From positions 62,001 through 126,000 of the forward strand of contig NZ_BTPM01000002.1 of assembly GCF_036245475.1 (NCBI RefSeq): a stretch of 64,000 nucleotides of DNA. Reading direction: 5' to 3'. The notes beneath the pieces are model-generated. The model worked only from the letters and a program-made list of their open reading frames with translations, did no database searches and was not told the origin of the DNA. Numbering within the stretch: position 1 is the stretch's first letter; every line of letters begins with the position of its first letter. Positions 1 through 8,270 of the stretch are shown one piece after another. The DNA is from Vibrio sp. 10N (lineage in GTDB: Bacteria; Pseudomonadota; Gammaproteobacteria; Enterobacterales; Vibrionaceae). The position numbers and the translations under genes were made by a program.

Positions 1-317
1 AATACGGGCAGCACAGGTTTAATACGGTACTCGCCAATTTGTATCGTGACGGCCAGGATTCCAATGGCTGGCATAGTGACAATGAGCCCGAGCTTGGCAT
101 CAACCCAGTGATTGCCTCACTCAGCTTTGGTGGTGAGCGGCGATTTTTGCTCAAACACAAGCTGACCGGTGAGAAATTGGAATTCAATCTAACATCCGGA
201 TCACTACTGATAATGGCTGGAGAAACTCAGCATCACTGGCAACACACCATTCCCAAAACAAAGCGACCAGTAGCGCCAAGGATAAATTTAACTTTTCGAA
301 AAGTTCTGGCTCCCTAA
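1..317 (+). CDS. AlkB-type 2OG-Fe(II) dioxygenase, 3' part
   Basis: The reading frame is open from base 3, so the gene starts before the window and only about the last 105 residues are present. The visible part carries the iron-binding HxD (GWHSDNEPELG), the second metal histidine in GETQHHWQHTIP and the RINLTFR segment whose arginines bind 2-oxoglutarate. These are the hallmarks of AlkB-family oxidative demethylases, which remove alkyl groups from damaged bases in DNA or RNA. A perfect bidirectional hairpin follows immediately. The subfamily (AlkB versus the ALKBH2/3-like form) cannot be settled without the N-terminal part. Confidence 0.85.
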   Translation, partial: YGQHRFNTVLANLYRDGQDSNGWHSDNEPELGINPVIASLSFGGERRFLLKHKLTGEKLEFNLTSGSLLIMAGETQHHWQHTIPKTKRPVAPRINLTFRKVLAP

Positions 318-322
318 AACAA

Positions 323-350
323 CAAAAGCTCCCCGTAGGGAGCTTTTGAT
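323..350. terminator. bidirectional terminator hairpin
   Basis: An 11-bp perfect stem (CAAAAGCTCCC / GGGAGCTTTTG, loop CGTA) lies between two convergent genes. The A- and T-rich stem ends can serve both directions. Confidence 0.8.
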
Positions 351-369
351 TAGCTAAATCATAGTTTGA

Positions 370-1959
370 TTATGCTTTTGCAGATGCCGCTTTCTTTGCG
401 TTCTTAGCGTAGCTAGGTGTTCTTGCTACAGCACGCTTAGTTGCTGGCTTCTTCGCAGCTGGCTTTTTCTTCTTTTGCTTTAGACGCTCAGGAAGAATTT
501 GAGTTGCGAACACATCTTCAACGGTTTCAGCACGCTTGATTAGTTCAGCTTCACCGTCTTTAACTAGTACAGTTGCAGGACGTGGTAGAGAGTTGAACTG
601 GCTCGCTTGAGACTCTGCGTAGTGACCCACATCCATGATAGCTAGAACGTCTTTTGGCTCTAGAGCTGGCATGCGTGCACCGCTTTCCCAAATTGATGGG
701 ATACAGATTGGACCTGCGATTTCAGTTGTCTTCTCAACAAGTGGTTGAGTCATCTTGCTTGCTGGTAGAACAGGGTTCTTAGACTCTTGAGACTCAACTA
801 GCGTTGCTAGGTAAGTAGACGCGTCAACCATCGTGTAGGTGTAGTCCATCTCTTGGTCATCTTTCACTACGTATACAGACGTTAGTAGTGTGCCGATGTT
901 ACCAGCGATGTAACGACCAGGTTCTAGCCATAGTTGCGGGATCTCGAAGCCTTCTTTGTTGAACTCTTCTAGCATGCCTGCACACACTACTTTCGCGTAA
1001 TCTTCAATAGTGTTCGGGTTCATCATGTGCTCAGCGCTACGACACTCTGGCTCACGCTCACGTGGCCAACCGCCGCCAAGGTCGATTTGGAATGGTTGAA
1101 CGCCACACTCGCGAGAGATTTCGATAACGTTGCGTGCATACTCACGGTATAGCGCATCCCAACCTTCAGGTTGCTTAGAGAAACGACCTAGGTGAGTGTG
1201 GAAACCGTAGAATTCGAACACGTCGATTTCTTTCACGCGGTTAACGATTTTCTTCGCTTCTTCTTTTAGCAGACCGAATTTGATCCACTTCATCGCGCCG
1301 ATGAAGTTCGGGAACGGGTATGCATCTGGTTCGAAGTCGTTAAAGAAATCTTCTGGGATAACTTTTAGACGTACCGCGATGCGTACTTTTTCTTTTGGCT
1401 TCACTTCGCGAGCGATACGCTCAACGATTTCGATCTCTTCGTACGAATCTAGGTGGATTGCGTAGCCGTACTCAATCGCTTTACGGATAGCAAGCTCAGG
1501 CTTAACTGTACCATTTAGTGCGATAGTTTTTGGATCCGCACCCGCGATGTAAGTTGCTTCAACTTCACCCGGACCGAAACAGTCACCACCCACGCCTTCT
1601 TCGTGACAGATAGCACGAACTGCGAAGTTAGTGTTTGATTTGATTGCAAACATTACGTTCACAGGCTTTGGCCAGTTTGAACCGAACGCTGCTTTAACGC
1701 GACGTAGGTTACCACGTAGTGTGTCTTCGCTAAGAACGAATAGCGGGCTACCGTATTGCTCAACCAGGTCAGAAGCTTTGCAGCCGCCGATGTATAGGTC
1801 GTCGCCTTTTGTTGTTAGCTCGTCAGTTGGCGTTAGGATGTTTTGTAGACGCTCAGCGTAGTTCTGGTTTGCTTTGTGCTCGGCAAGAAGTTGCTTTTGC
1901 TCTTCTAGTACAGAACTTAGTTGCTTTACTGAGTCTTCTAAACGCGCTTGATATTTCAT
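370..1959 (-). CDS. Orn/DAP/Arg decarboxylase 2-like PLP enzyme with coiled-coil head and basic tail
   Basis: A 529-residue fold-III (alanine racemase-like) PLP decarboxylase related to diaminopimelate decarboxylase. PLP lysine is K107 (MFAIKSN), followed by GGDCFGPGE (124-132), FHTHLGR (253-259), the glycine-rich phosphate loop DLGGGWP (293-299) and LEPGRY (345-350). The family Cys motif is seen as GPIC (416-419), but a five-residue insertion separates it from ES, unlike the usual C-E-S. Residues 1-45 look like a coiled coil and the last 35 are a Lys/Ala-rich tail like histone H1; neither belongs to the standard enzyme (about 420 aa). GAGGAA precedes the ATG. Codon use is strongly biased, suggesting high expression. 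The substrate is not assignable; it is divergent from an acylating aldehyde dehydrogenase. Confidence 0.75.
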   Translation of the reverse strand: MKYQARLEDSVKQLSSVLEEQKQLLAEHKANQNYAERLQNILTPTDELTTKGDDLYIGGCKASDLVEQYGSPLFVLSEDTLRGNLRRVKAAFGSNWPKPVNVMFAIKSNTNFAVRAICHEEGVGGDCFGPGEVEATYIAGADPKTIALNGTVKPELAIRKAIEYGYAIHLDSYEEIEIVERIAREVKPKEKVRIAVRLKVIPEDFFNDFEPDAYPFPNFIGAMKWIKFGLLKEEAKKIVNRVKEIDVFEFYGFHTHLGRFSKQPEGWDALYREYARNVIEISRECGVQPFQIDLGGGWPREREPECRSAEHMMNPNTIEDYAKVVCAGMLEEFNKEGFEIPQLWLEPGRYIAGNIGTLLTSVYVVKDDQEMDYTYTMVDASTYLATLVESQESKNPVLPASKMTQPLVEKTTEIAGPICIPSIWESGARMPALEPKDVLAIMDVGHYAESQASQFNSLPRPATVLVKDGEAELIKRAETVEDVFATQILPERLKQKKKKPAAKKPATKRAVARTPSYAKNAKKAASAKA

Positions 1960-2518
1960 ATTCGTTCCTCACGAAATCGTTGAAAAGGTATGAACTGATT
2001 TGTTGATAGCTAGTGTAGTTGGCGGTGGAAAAAACAACACGTCACCCAGAGTCAAAAAAACTTACACTGGCATCTAATGCATTGTGGTGTACCTATTTTG
2101 TTGCTGAATGGGACGTTAACATTAGATTGCCCAGCTAGGTAAGTTACTTAGGGGTTACAGATACACTCCAGTATCAAGTGAATCGCTTGAATACATAGAA
2201 TTACGCGGCTGTATACGTCGTTTTGTGAGCTTGGTTAACATTTTGTGAGTAAATGAATGGTTGTTACAACAAGTCAAGTAACCCGAGGGGTAAAAAATGG
2301 CACTTTTTTAAGGTTTTGTTCAATTAAGTTGACTCTCAGTGACGTTACAAGTTGAAGCTTGGTGGCTAATTTATAGGCATTCAATAGCGGGAAGCGAGTT
2401 CACTTCGTTCAGTGATAAAGCAAACATAATTCACCGTTATTAAACAGCAAGCACAACAAGAGTTCTGTAGTTATATAAACAGTTATACAGACCATTCATT
2501 CTTCACGAGGTAATCATT
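1960..2518. other. intergenic region between divergent genes
   Basis: A 559-base non-coding stretch between the decarboxylase and the first acylating aldehyde dehydrogenase. It must hold both promoters. The only dyad I can point to is TAAGTTACTTA at 2140-2150 (perfect, odd centre). There is a TGGCAC at 2298, but no TTGC at sigma-54 spacing. No small ORF with a convincing ribosome site was found. Confidence 0.5.
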
Positions 2519-3895
2519 ATGTCTTTTGATATCAATAAAGCTAAAGGTGTATTCGCGACAGTGGACGCTGCGATCGAAGCAACTCATAAAGCGCAAGTTG
2601 AGTTTTATGCGACGTCTACAAAAGAAGGCCGCGAAGCTATCCTTACTGCTATCCGTGGTGCAGTGCTAGCTAAAGCGGAAGACTTCGCAAAAATGGTTCG
2701 TGAAGAAACGAAACTAGGTCGTGTTGAAGACAAGATCGCTAAGCACCAGCTGACTGCTGCTAAGACTCCAGGTACTGAAGTTCTAGAAACTAAAGTATGG
2801 TCTGGTGACAACGGTATCTCTCTAGAAGAGCGTGCTCCTTACGGTGTTATCGGTGCGGTTACCCCTGTCACTAACCCAACGGAAACTATCGTTAACAACG
2901 CTATCTCTATGCTAGCGTCTGGTAACGCGGTAACGTTCAACGTTCACCCATCTTCTAAAGTTGTTTCTGCCATCATGATTGACCTTATCAACAAAACAAT
3001 TGTTGAAGCAGGCGGTCCTGAAAACCTAGTGACTATGGTGAAAGAGCCAACGCTAGAAACGCTAAACGAAATCGCTAAATCTCCACTAGTTAACATGCTA
3101 GTGGGTACAGGTGGCCCGGGTCTAGTGAAAGCAATCCTACAATCTGGTAAGAAAGGTGTAGGCGCTGGCGCTGGCAACCCACCTGTAATCGTTGACGCTT
3201 CTGCTAACCTAGACCTAGCTGCGGCTGGCGTTTACGGCGGTGCATCTTTCGATAACAACCTACTATGTATCGGTGAGAAAGAAGTATTTGTTGAAGATTC
3301 AGTAGCGGACGAGTTCCTAGCTAAGCTAGAAGCAACGGGCGCTTACGTTCTTTCTGCAGAAGAAGCTGAGAAGCTAACTGCACAAATCCTAACTATGGAC
3401 GAAATCGACGGTGCTAAGCCATGTACTGCGCAAGAAATTGCTCGCGTATGGCACCCAGTTAAGCAACACGTTGGTCAAGACGCAGGTGAGATCCTTAAGT
3501 CTATCGGTGTTGAGTCTGAGACTCGTCTAGCGGTTATGGTTGTTGAGAACGATCACCCACTAGTACACGTAGAGCAAATGATGCCAGTACTTCCAGTTGT
3601 TCGTTGTGCGAACATCGACGAAGCTATCGAGCGCGCAGTAGCTGCTGAGCGTGGTAACAAGCACTCTGCATGTATCTACTCTGGTAACATCGAGAACGTA
3701 ACTAAGTTCGGTCGTGCTATCAACACAACTATCTTCGCTCACAACGGTCCAACACTATCTGGTGTAGGTTACAACGCTGAAGGTACTTCAACGTTCACTA
3801 TCGCTGGTCCAACTGGTGAAGGTATCACAAACGCGTACTCGTTCACTCGTGCACGTCGTTTTGCAATCGCGCAGGGTGGTTTGCGTATTGTCTAA
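2519..3895 (+). CDS. EutE/PduP-type CoA-acylating aldehyde dehydrogenase, copy 1
   Basis: A 458-residue aldehyde dehydrogenase of the CoA-acylating EutE/PduP family, which oxidises an aldehyde to its acyl-CoA with NAD+. Seen: TPVTNPTET (115-123), the nucleotide-binding GTGGP (196-200), catalytic Cys250 in SFDNNLLCIGEKEV, and the conserved MMPVLPVV near the C terminus. It begins directly at the segment equal to the body of EutE, so the roughly 18-30 residue microcompartment targeting peptide is absent. No shell or cofactor genes are nearby. GAGGT before the ATG is the ribosome site. Codon use is of the highly expressed type. About 47 differences over 458 positions separate it from the copy at 6798, with no gaps. 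Confidence 0.9.
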   Translation: MSFDINKAKGVFATVDAAIEATHKAQVEFYATSTKEGREAILTAIRGAVLAKAEDFAKMVREETKLGRVEDKIAKHQLTAAKTPGTEVLETKVWSGDNGISLEERAPYGVIGAVTPVTNPTETIVNNAISMLASGNAVTFNVHPSSKVVSAIMIDLINKTIVEAGGPENLVTMVKEPTLETLNEIAKSPLVNMLVGTGGPGLVKAILQSGKKGVGAGAGNPPVIVDASANLDLAAAGVYGGASFDNNLLCIGEKEVFVEDSVADEFLAKLEATGAYVLSAEEAEKLTAQILTMDEIDGAKPCTAQEIARVWHPVKQHVGQDAGEILKSIGVESETRLAVMVVENDHPLVHVEQMMPVLPVVRCANIDEAIERAVAAERGNKHSACIYSGNIENVTKFGRAINTTIFAHNGPTLSGVGYNAEGTSTFTIAGPTGEGITNAYSFTRARRFAIAQGGLRIV

Positions 3896-3919
3896 TTGGT
3901 TGTTTGACTGATTGATGTG

Positions 3920-3955
3920 AAAAGGTCGAAGCTGTTGCTTCGGCCTTTTTGTGTT
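3920..3955 (+). terminator. rho-independent terminator of acylating ALDH copy 1
   Basis: Stem AAAAGGTCGAAGC / GCTTCGGCCTTTT with a TGTT loop and one G-T wobble, then a T-rich stretch, 25 bases after the stop. Confidence 0.85.
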
Positions 3956-4047
3956 TTTAGAGCCCTCTCTTTGCCTCCTTGCTGCGCGTCTCGCTGAGAT
4001 GAAGGAGAAACTATGTTACTTGGCGAGGGGTAAGCCCAATACGAACG

Positions 4048-4737
4048 TCAGCATGTCTCAATGATTTCAAATCGATAACCCACGCCGTAAATAGACGCTA
4101 TCCAATCGTAGTCTGGATTAACTGCGAAGATCTTTTTTCTAAGGTTTTTGATATGGCTATCAATCGTCCTATCCGTTACAACGCGTCCGTCGGAGTAGAT
4201 TCGGTCCATAAGTTGGTCGCGATTGAACACGATACCCGGGTGGCGATGAAAGTGGGAAAGCAGTTTAAATTCGGCGGGTGTTAAGGGAAGTACAGTGCCC
4301 GTAATGGTGGCTTTCATTAATTGTTGATCTACGTTCAGTAGAGGATTCTTGCCGGTATCTATCGCGTCTTGATTCGATTGAGAACGGCTCCGGCGCAGGA
4401 CATTTTTGACGCGCGCGACGAGCTCTCTTGGACTATAGGGTTTACAAATGTAGTCATCAGCCCCCAATTCCAATCCAACCAAGCGATCGATTTCGTCGAC
4501 TTTTGCTGTCGCCATCATGACTGGCAAGCCACTAAATGTTCTTAACTCTCGATAGATATCGAGACCATCTCGGTTCGGTAGCATTAAGTCGAGAATGATC
4601 AGGTCCGGTTGATTTACCTTTACCCAATCAATCACCTCGTTTCCATCGCTGATCATGTGCGACTCAAAACCACTGTGATTGAGATAGTCTTGGATAACCT
4701 GAGCAAGCGACGGTTCGTCTTCCACGATAAGGATCAT
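4048..4737 (-). CDS. baeR: BaeR-like response regulator (OmpR family)
   Basis: A 229-residue response regulator. The receiver domain (1-115) has the acidic pair in VEDE, phosphoacceptor D50 (LIILDLMLP) and the conserved lysine in YICKPYSPRE. The winged-helix DNA-binding domain (about 130-229) has LTPAEFKLL, VVTDRTIDSHIKNLRKK and YGVGYRFE. By recall it resembles E. coli BaeR closely throughout, including ATAKVDEIDRLVGLE-type text. It lies 13 bases downstream of its kinase gene on the same strand. BaeR controls envelope stress and efflux in enterics; no efflux gene is adjacent here, so the regulon is open. Confidence 0.85.
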   Translation of the reverse strand: MILIVEDEPSLAQVIQDYLNHSGFESHMISDGNEVIDWVKVNQPDLIILDLMLPNRDGLDIYRELRTFSGLPVMMATAKVDEIDRLVGLELGADDYICKPYSPRELVARVKNVLRRSRSQSNQDAIDTGKNPLLNVDQQLMKATITGTVLPLTPAEFKLLSHFHRHPGIVFNRDQLMDRIYSDGRVVTDRTIDSHIKNLRKKIFAVNPDYDWIASIYGVGYRFEIIETC

Positions 4738-4750
4738 AAAACCTCTATTT

Positions 4751-6211
4751 CTAATGATGTTGTTTTGGCAAGCGTACTACGATTTTTACGCCCCCTAAAG
4801 ATGAGTGAGTGGCCTCAATCGTACCTTGGTGAGCTTCGACGATATTTTGGCATATGGCCAACCCTAATCCTGAACCACCACTTGCGCGACTGCGAGAACT
4901 GTCCACGCGATAAAGGCGATCGAACAACTTTGGCAGAGCCTCATTGGGTACCCCAGGAGCGCTGTCTTCAATGATAGCAACCAGTTCATTGGCTTTTGAC
5001 TCCAGCGTAATGCTGACATTGCCTTGCTCGTTGGTGTATCGAAAGCAGTTCTCGAACAGGTTTTGAAACACTTGTTGTATCAGCTTCGCGTCAGCATATA
5101 TCGTCGTATCAGGTGCTGATGAGTAGTCCGTGGTAACGCTTAAGCTTTTTGAGGCAAACCTCAATTCATAGCGTGTCAGTAAATCGTCAATGATGTCTGC
5201 AAGCGCAATGTCGCTTCTCTGGTTGGTTCGAAACGCACTATCACTGGAAATCGACAAGGTATGTAAGTCATCAATTAACCGAGTCAGAGTCGTCACTTGG
5301 GCATGTAATCCTTCTAGGTACTTTGGCTCCATAGGTCTAATGCCATCTTGTAGCGCTTCGATTTCGCCTCTGAGTACAGCGACAGGTGTTCTTAGTTCAT
5401 GGGAAATATCTGAAAGCCATTGCTCTCGAATCTCCTTTTGTTTGGCTAAGGATGCAGCTAGTAGATTGAATGAGGCAATGAGGTCTGTCAGTTCATCATT
5501 ACCGATCTGCTCAATCCGGTGATCAAGGTTGCCGTTAGCGATTTCGGTCGCGCCTCTGTGCAACGCCCCGAGGGGAGTCAACAAGTACTTCACTGTGATG
5601 AATGCGATAACTAGGGTCAAAACAAAGGCCGCGATAGCAGCGGTAAAAATGTTGGCCGTTTGAGAGTACATAAAGCTCTCGGCTAATTGGTTTGATACTT
5701 GGCGACTTTGTAATACTGCCAGCCAGCCGACAGTATCGCCTTCTTTTACTATCGGTACTCGGCTAAAGAATTGATCCTTGTTTAATTCGTTCTGATTGAG
5801 ATTGCGCCTGAAAAGTGGTTCACCACCTTTATCAAGCAGGTAGATGCGCATGCCCAAAGGTACGAATAGCACGTTGCTCGAACGATGACTGTCATATGCA
5901 GGGGGAAAGTCTGGCTCAACTCGTCGTGGGTTACCCGGTCGCGGTTTTGGAGGAGGCATTTCACCGATTTGTTGCATAAGTGACCCGAAGGCTCTTGGTG
6001 AACGCTGTAGAGGGCGCCAACCGTCGGTATCTGAATAGAACGCTGCGACATTCTCCGCTAGGGTCTCAACTTTTTGTATCTCTTCTTGGTTTAAGTAGCT
6101 TTGTAATTCTACTTTGAAGCTGGAATTGATCATAAATGCCATGGAAAGCAAAAGTATCAAGCTCGAACTAAATAGTGAGATGAAGAGTTTTTGAAACAGA
6201 GTAATTCGCAT
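4751..6211 (-). CDS. baeS: BaeS-like sensor histidine kinase
   Basis: A 486-residue membrane kinase. TM1 spans about 8-28, a periplasmic sensor with a Pro-rich patch (86-105) follows, TM2 is about 186-210, then HAMP, HisKA with phospho-acceptor H271 (SDISHELRTP) and HATPase_c with N box (FENCFRYT), DSAPGV and GGSGLGLAIC. Kinase-core text matches BaeS closely (LRGEIEALQDGI). It is transcribed ahead of the regulator as a two-gene operon. The pair sits between two near-identical acylating aldehyde dehydrogenases, which suggests but does not show that it controls one of them. Confidence 0.85.
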   Translation of the reverse strand: MRITLFQKLFISLFSSSLILLLSMAFMINSSFKVELQSYLNQEEIQKVETLAENVAAFYSDTDGWRPLQRSPRAFGSLMQQIGEMPPPKPRPGNPRRVEPDFPPAYDSHRSSNVLFVPLGMRIYLLDKGGEPLFRRNLNQNELNKDQFFSRVPIVKEGDTVGWLAVLQSRQVSNQLAESFMYSQTANIFTAAIAAFVLTLVIAFITVKYLLTPLGALHRGATEIANGNLDHRIEQIGNDELTDLIASFNLLAASLAKQKEIREQWLSDISHELRTPVAVLRGEIEALQDGIRPMEPKYLEGLHAQVTTLTRLIDDLHTLSISSDSAFRTNQRSDIALADIIDDLLTRYELRFASKSLSVTTDYSSAPDTTIYADAKLIQQVFQNLFENCFRYTNEQGNVSITLESKANELVAIIEDSAPGVPNEALPKLFDRLYRVDSSRSRASGGSGLGLAICQNIVEAHQGTIEATHSSLGGVKIVVRLPKQHH

Positions 6212-6797
6212 AATGGTTATGGCAGTATGGATCGTGGTTCAATTTTATAACCCAATTATGGAGAAAATGTGCAGAAAGCATAGTCTGTTTTGACGATGGC
6301 TTGAGTTTGCTGGTTATTTGATCGGATTCCCTATGGCTTTTCGTGACCCCATATGTGCTATGGTGCACTTGTTGGGGCTTGGATTAGATCCGCGATGTAT
6401 CTTAATTGCATTCTATAGCCAGTTTGTAAACAAAGACTTAATGCATAATTGGCGTCAATGTTTTATGAGTTACTGTTACGTCCTTTCCTTGGATAAGTAA
6501 CACGTCGTGTCCCGCATGATAGCCCGATTGTGCGGGAGGCTAAGCTAAGTTTATGATCTTTCGTGGCACTTTTCTTTCTCATCTCCAAAATACAAAACAG
6601 TCAAGTAAAATACTTGTAAAAATAAAGTATCTCGGTCAAATAAGTTGACGCTGACTGGCATAGTTTCGATGAATGTTTGGGTTAAATTAGCATCATCTTG
6701 AGGCGGGCATATAGACCCAGCCAACAAGCTCAATAGAGCGCTAGAGGCCATGATGAAGCCCAGCTCTTATAGCACCAAATCTCACGAGGTAATCACT
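6212..6797. other. intergenic region upstream of baeS and of ALDH copy 2
   Basis: A 586-base stretch between divergent genes. Short ORFs exist but have no ribosome site or family resemblance. A hairpin with TCCCGCA (6510-6516) and TGCGGGA (6531-6537) lies near the middle. Only the last 16 bases before the ATG resemble the leader of ALDH copy 1. Confidence 0.45.
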
Positions 6798-8174
6798 ATG
6801 TCTTTTGATATCAACAACGCTAAAGGTGTATTCGCGACAGTGGACGCTGCGATTGAAGCAACTCACAAAGCTCAAATCGAGTACTACGTAAACTGTACTA
6901 AAGAAGGTCGCGAAGCCATCATCACTGCGATCCGCGGTGCTGTATTAGCGCGTGCAGAAGACTTTGCTAAATTAGTTCGTGAAGAGACAAAACTAGGTCG
7001 TGTTGAAGACAAGATCGCTAAACACCAACTGACTGCAGCAAAAACGCCAGGTACTGAAATCCTTGAAACTCAGGTTTGGTCTGGGGACAACGGTATTTCT
7101 CTTGGTGAGCGTGCACCTTACGGTGTGATTGGCGCAGTAACGCCAGTGACTAACCCAACAGAAACTATCGTTAACAACGCTATCTCAATGCTAGCAGGTG
7201 GTAACGCAGTAACGTTCAACGTTCACCCATCATCAAAAGTTGTGTCAGCGATGATGATTGATCTTCTTAACGAGACGATCATTGCAGCAGGTGGCCCAGA
7301 AAACCTAGTAACAATGGTGCAAGAGCCAACGCTAGAAACGCTAAACGAAATCGCAAGCTCGCCACTAGTTAACATGCTAGTGGGTACTGGTGGTCCAGGT
7401 CTAGTTAAGGCTATCCTGCAATCTGGTAAGAAAGGTGTAGGTGCAGGTGCTGGTAACCCACCAGTTATCGTTGACGCTTCTGCAAACCTAGATCTAGCAG
7501 CAGCTGGTGTATACGGCGGTGCTTCTTTCGATAACAACCTACTTTGTATCGGCGAAAAAGAAGTGTTCGTTGAAGAAGCGGTTGCAGACGCTTTCCTAGA
7601 CAAGCTTGAAGAAGTTGGCGCGTACGTCATGACAGCGGAAGAAGCTGAGAAGCTAACAGAAGAAATTCTAACGCTAGACGAGTTCGAAGGTGCGAAACCT
7701 TGTACTGCACATGAGATCTCTCGTGTATGGCACCCAGTTAAGAAGCACGTAGGCCAAGATGCAGGTAAAATTCTAAAATCTATCGGTGTTAAATCAGACA
7801 CTCGTCTTGCAGTAATGTTGGTTGAAAACGACCACCCACTCGTGCACGTAGAGCAAATGATGCCAGTACTACCAGTGGTTATCTGTAAAGACATCGACGA
7901 AGCAATTGACCGTGCAGTAGCGGCTGAGCGTGGTAACAAACACTCTGCATGTATCTACTCTGGCAACATTGAAAACGTAACTAAGTTTGGTGGCCGTATC
8001 AACACCACTATCTTCGCACACAATGGCCCAACGCTATCTGGTGTTGGTTACAACGCTGAAGGTACATCTACGTTCACTATCGCAGGTCCAACAGGCGAAG
8101 GTATCACTAACGCACTATCGTTCACACGTGCACGTCGCTTCGCGATTGCTCAAGGTGGCCTACGCATCGTTTAA
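6798..8174 (+). CDS. EutE/PduP-type CoA-acylating aldehyde dehydrogenase, copy 2
   Basis: Same length (458 aa) and about 90% identical by manual count to the gene at 2519, with the same catalytic Cys250, GTGGP and MMPVLPVV. It should likewise convert an aldehyde plus CoA and NAD+ to acyl-CoA. An upstream in-frame ATG at 6750 would add 16 residues, but I chose 6798: the MSFDIN start and the leader CACGAGGTAATCA are shared with copy 1. Differences cluster in surface-like charged positions (residues 30-33 and 255-290), so the copies may differ in partner or substrate rather than in chemistry. Codon use is slightly less biased than in copy 1. Confidence 0.9.
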   Translation: MSFDINNAKGVFATVDAAIEATHKAQIEYYVNCTKEGREAIITAIRGAVLARAEDFAKLVREETKLGRVEDKIAKHQLTAAKTPGTEILETQVWSGDNGISLGERAPYGVIGAVTPVTNPTETIVNNAISMLAGGNAVTFNVHPSSKVVSAMMIDLLNETIIAAGGPENLVTMVQEPTLETLNEIASSPLVNMLVGTGGPGLVKAILQSGKKGVGAGAGNPPVIVDASANLDLAAAGVYGGASFDNNLLCIGEKEVFVEEAVADAFLDKLEEVGAYVMTAEEAEKLTEEILTLDEFEGAKPCTAHEISRVWHPVKKHVGQDAGKILKSIGVKSDTRLAVMLVENDHPLVHVEQMMPVLPVVICKDIDEAIDRAVAAERGNKHSACIYSGNIENVTKFGGRINTTIFAHNGPTLSGVGYNAEGTSTFTIAGPTGEGITNALSFTRARRFAIAQGGLRIV

Positions 8175-8227
8175 TCGACTGCGAATAACCGAATATCTCA
8201 TCACTCTTCCCAAGCGATGATATATCT

Positions 8228-8253
8228 AGCCGAGCGAAAGCTCGGCTTTTTTT
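8228..8253 (+). terminator. rho-independent terminator of ALDH copy 2
   Basis: AGCCGAGC / GCTCGGCT stem with a GAAA tetraloop and a run of seven T. It may also serve the convergent DUF3466 gene. Confidence 0.9.
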
Positions 8254-8270
8254 ATCTTCACCGCGAGTAA

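Noticed and set aside
2041..2340. Sigma-54 promoter upstream of aldehyde dehydrogenase copy 1
   Set aside because: A TGGCAC is at about 2298 but the -12 TTGC is missing at the right spacing.
4609..4974. 121-residue plus-strand ORF across the baeR/baeS junction
   Set aside because: Antisense to two well-supported genes.
6318..6500. 60-residue plus-strand ORF upstream of aldehyde dehydrogenase copy 2
   Set aside because: No ribosome site; composition unlike the coding genes around it.
6551..6751. 66-residue minus-strand ORF before aldehyde dehydrogenase copy 2
   Set aside because: No ribosome site, no resemblance to any family; lies in the promoter region of the next gene.
7223..7939. 238-residue ORF on the minus strand inside aldehyde dehydrogenase copy 2
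   Set aside because: It is antisense to a well-conserved gene and Ser/Thr-rich as expected of an antisense reading; the related ORF in copy 1 is shorter and broken.
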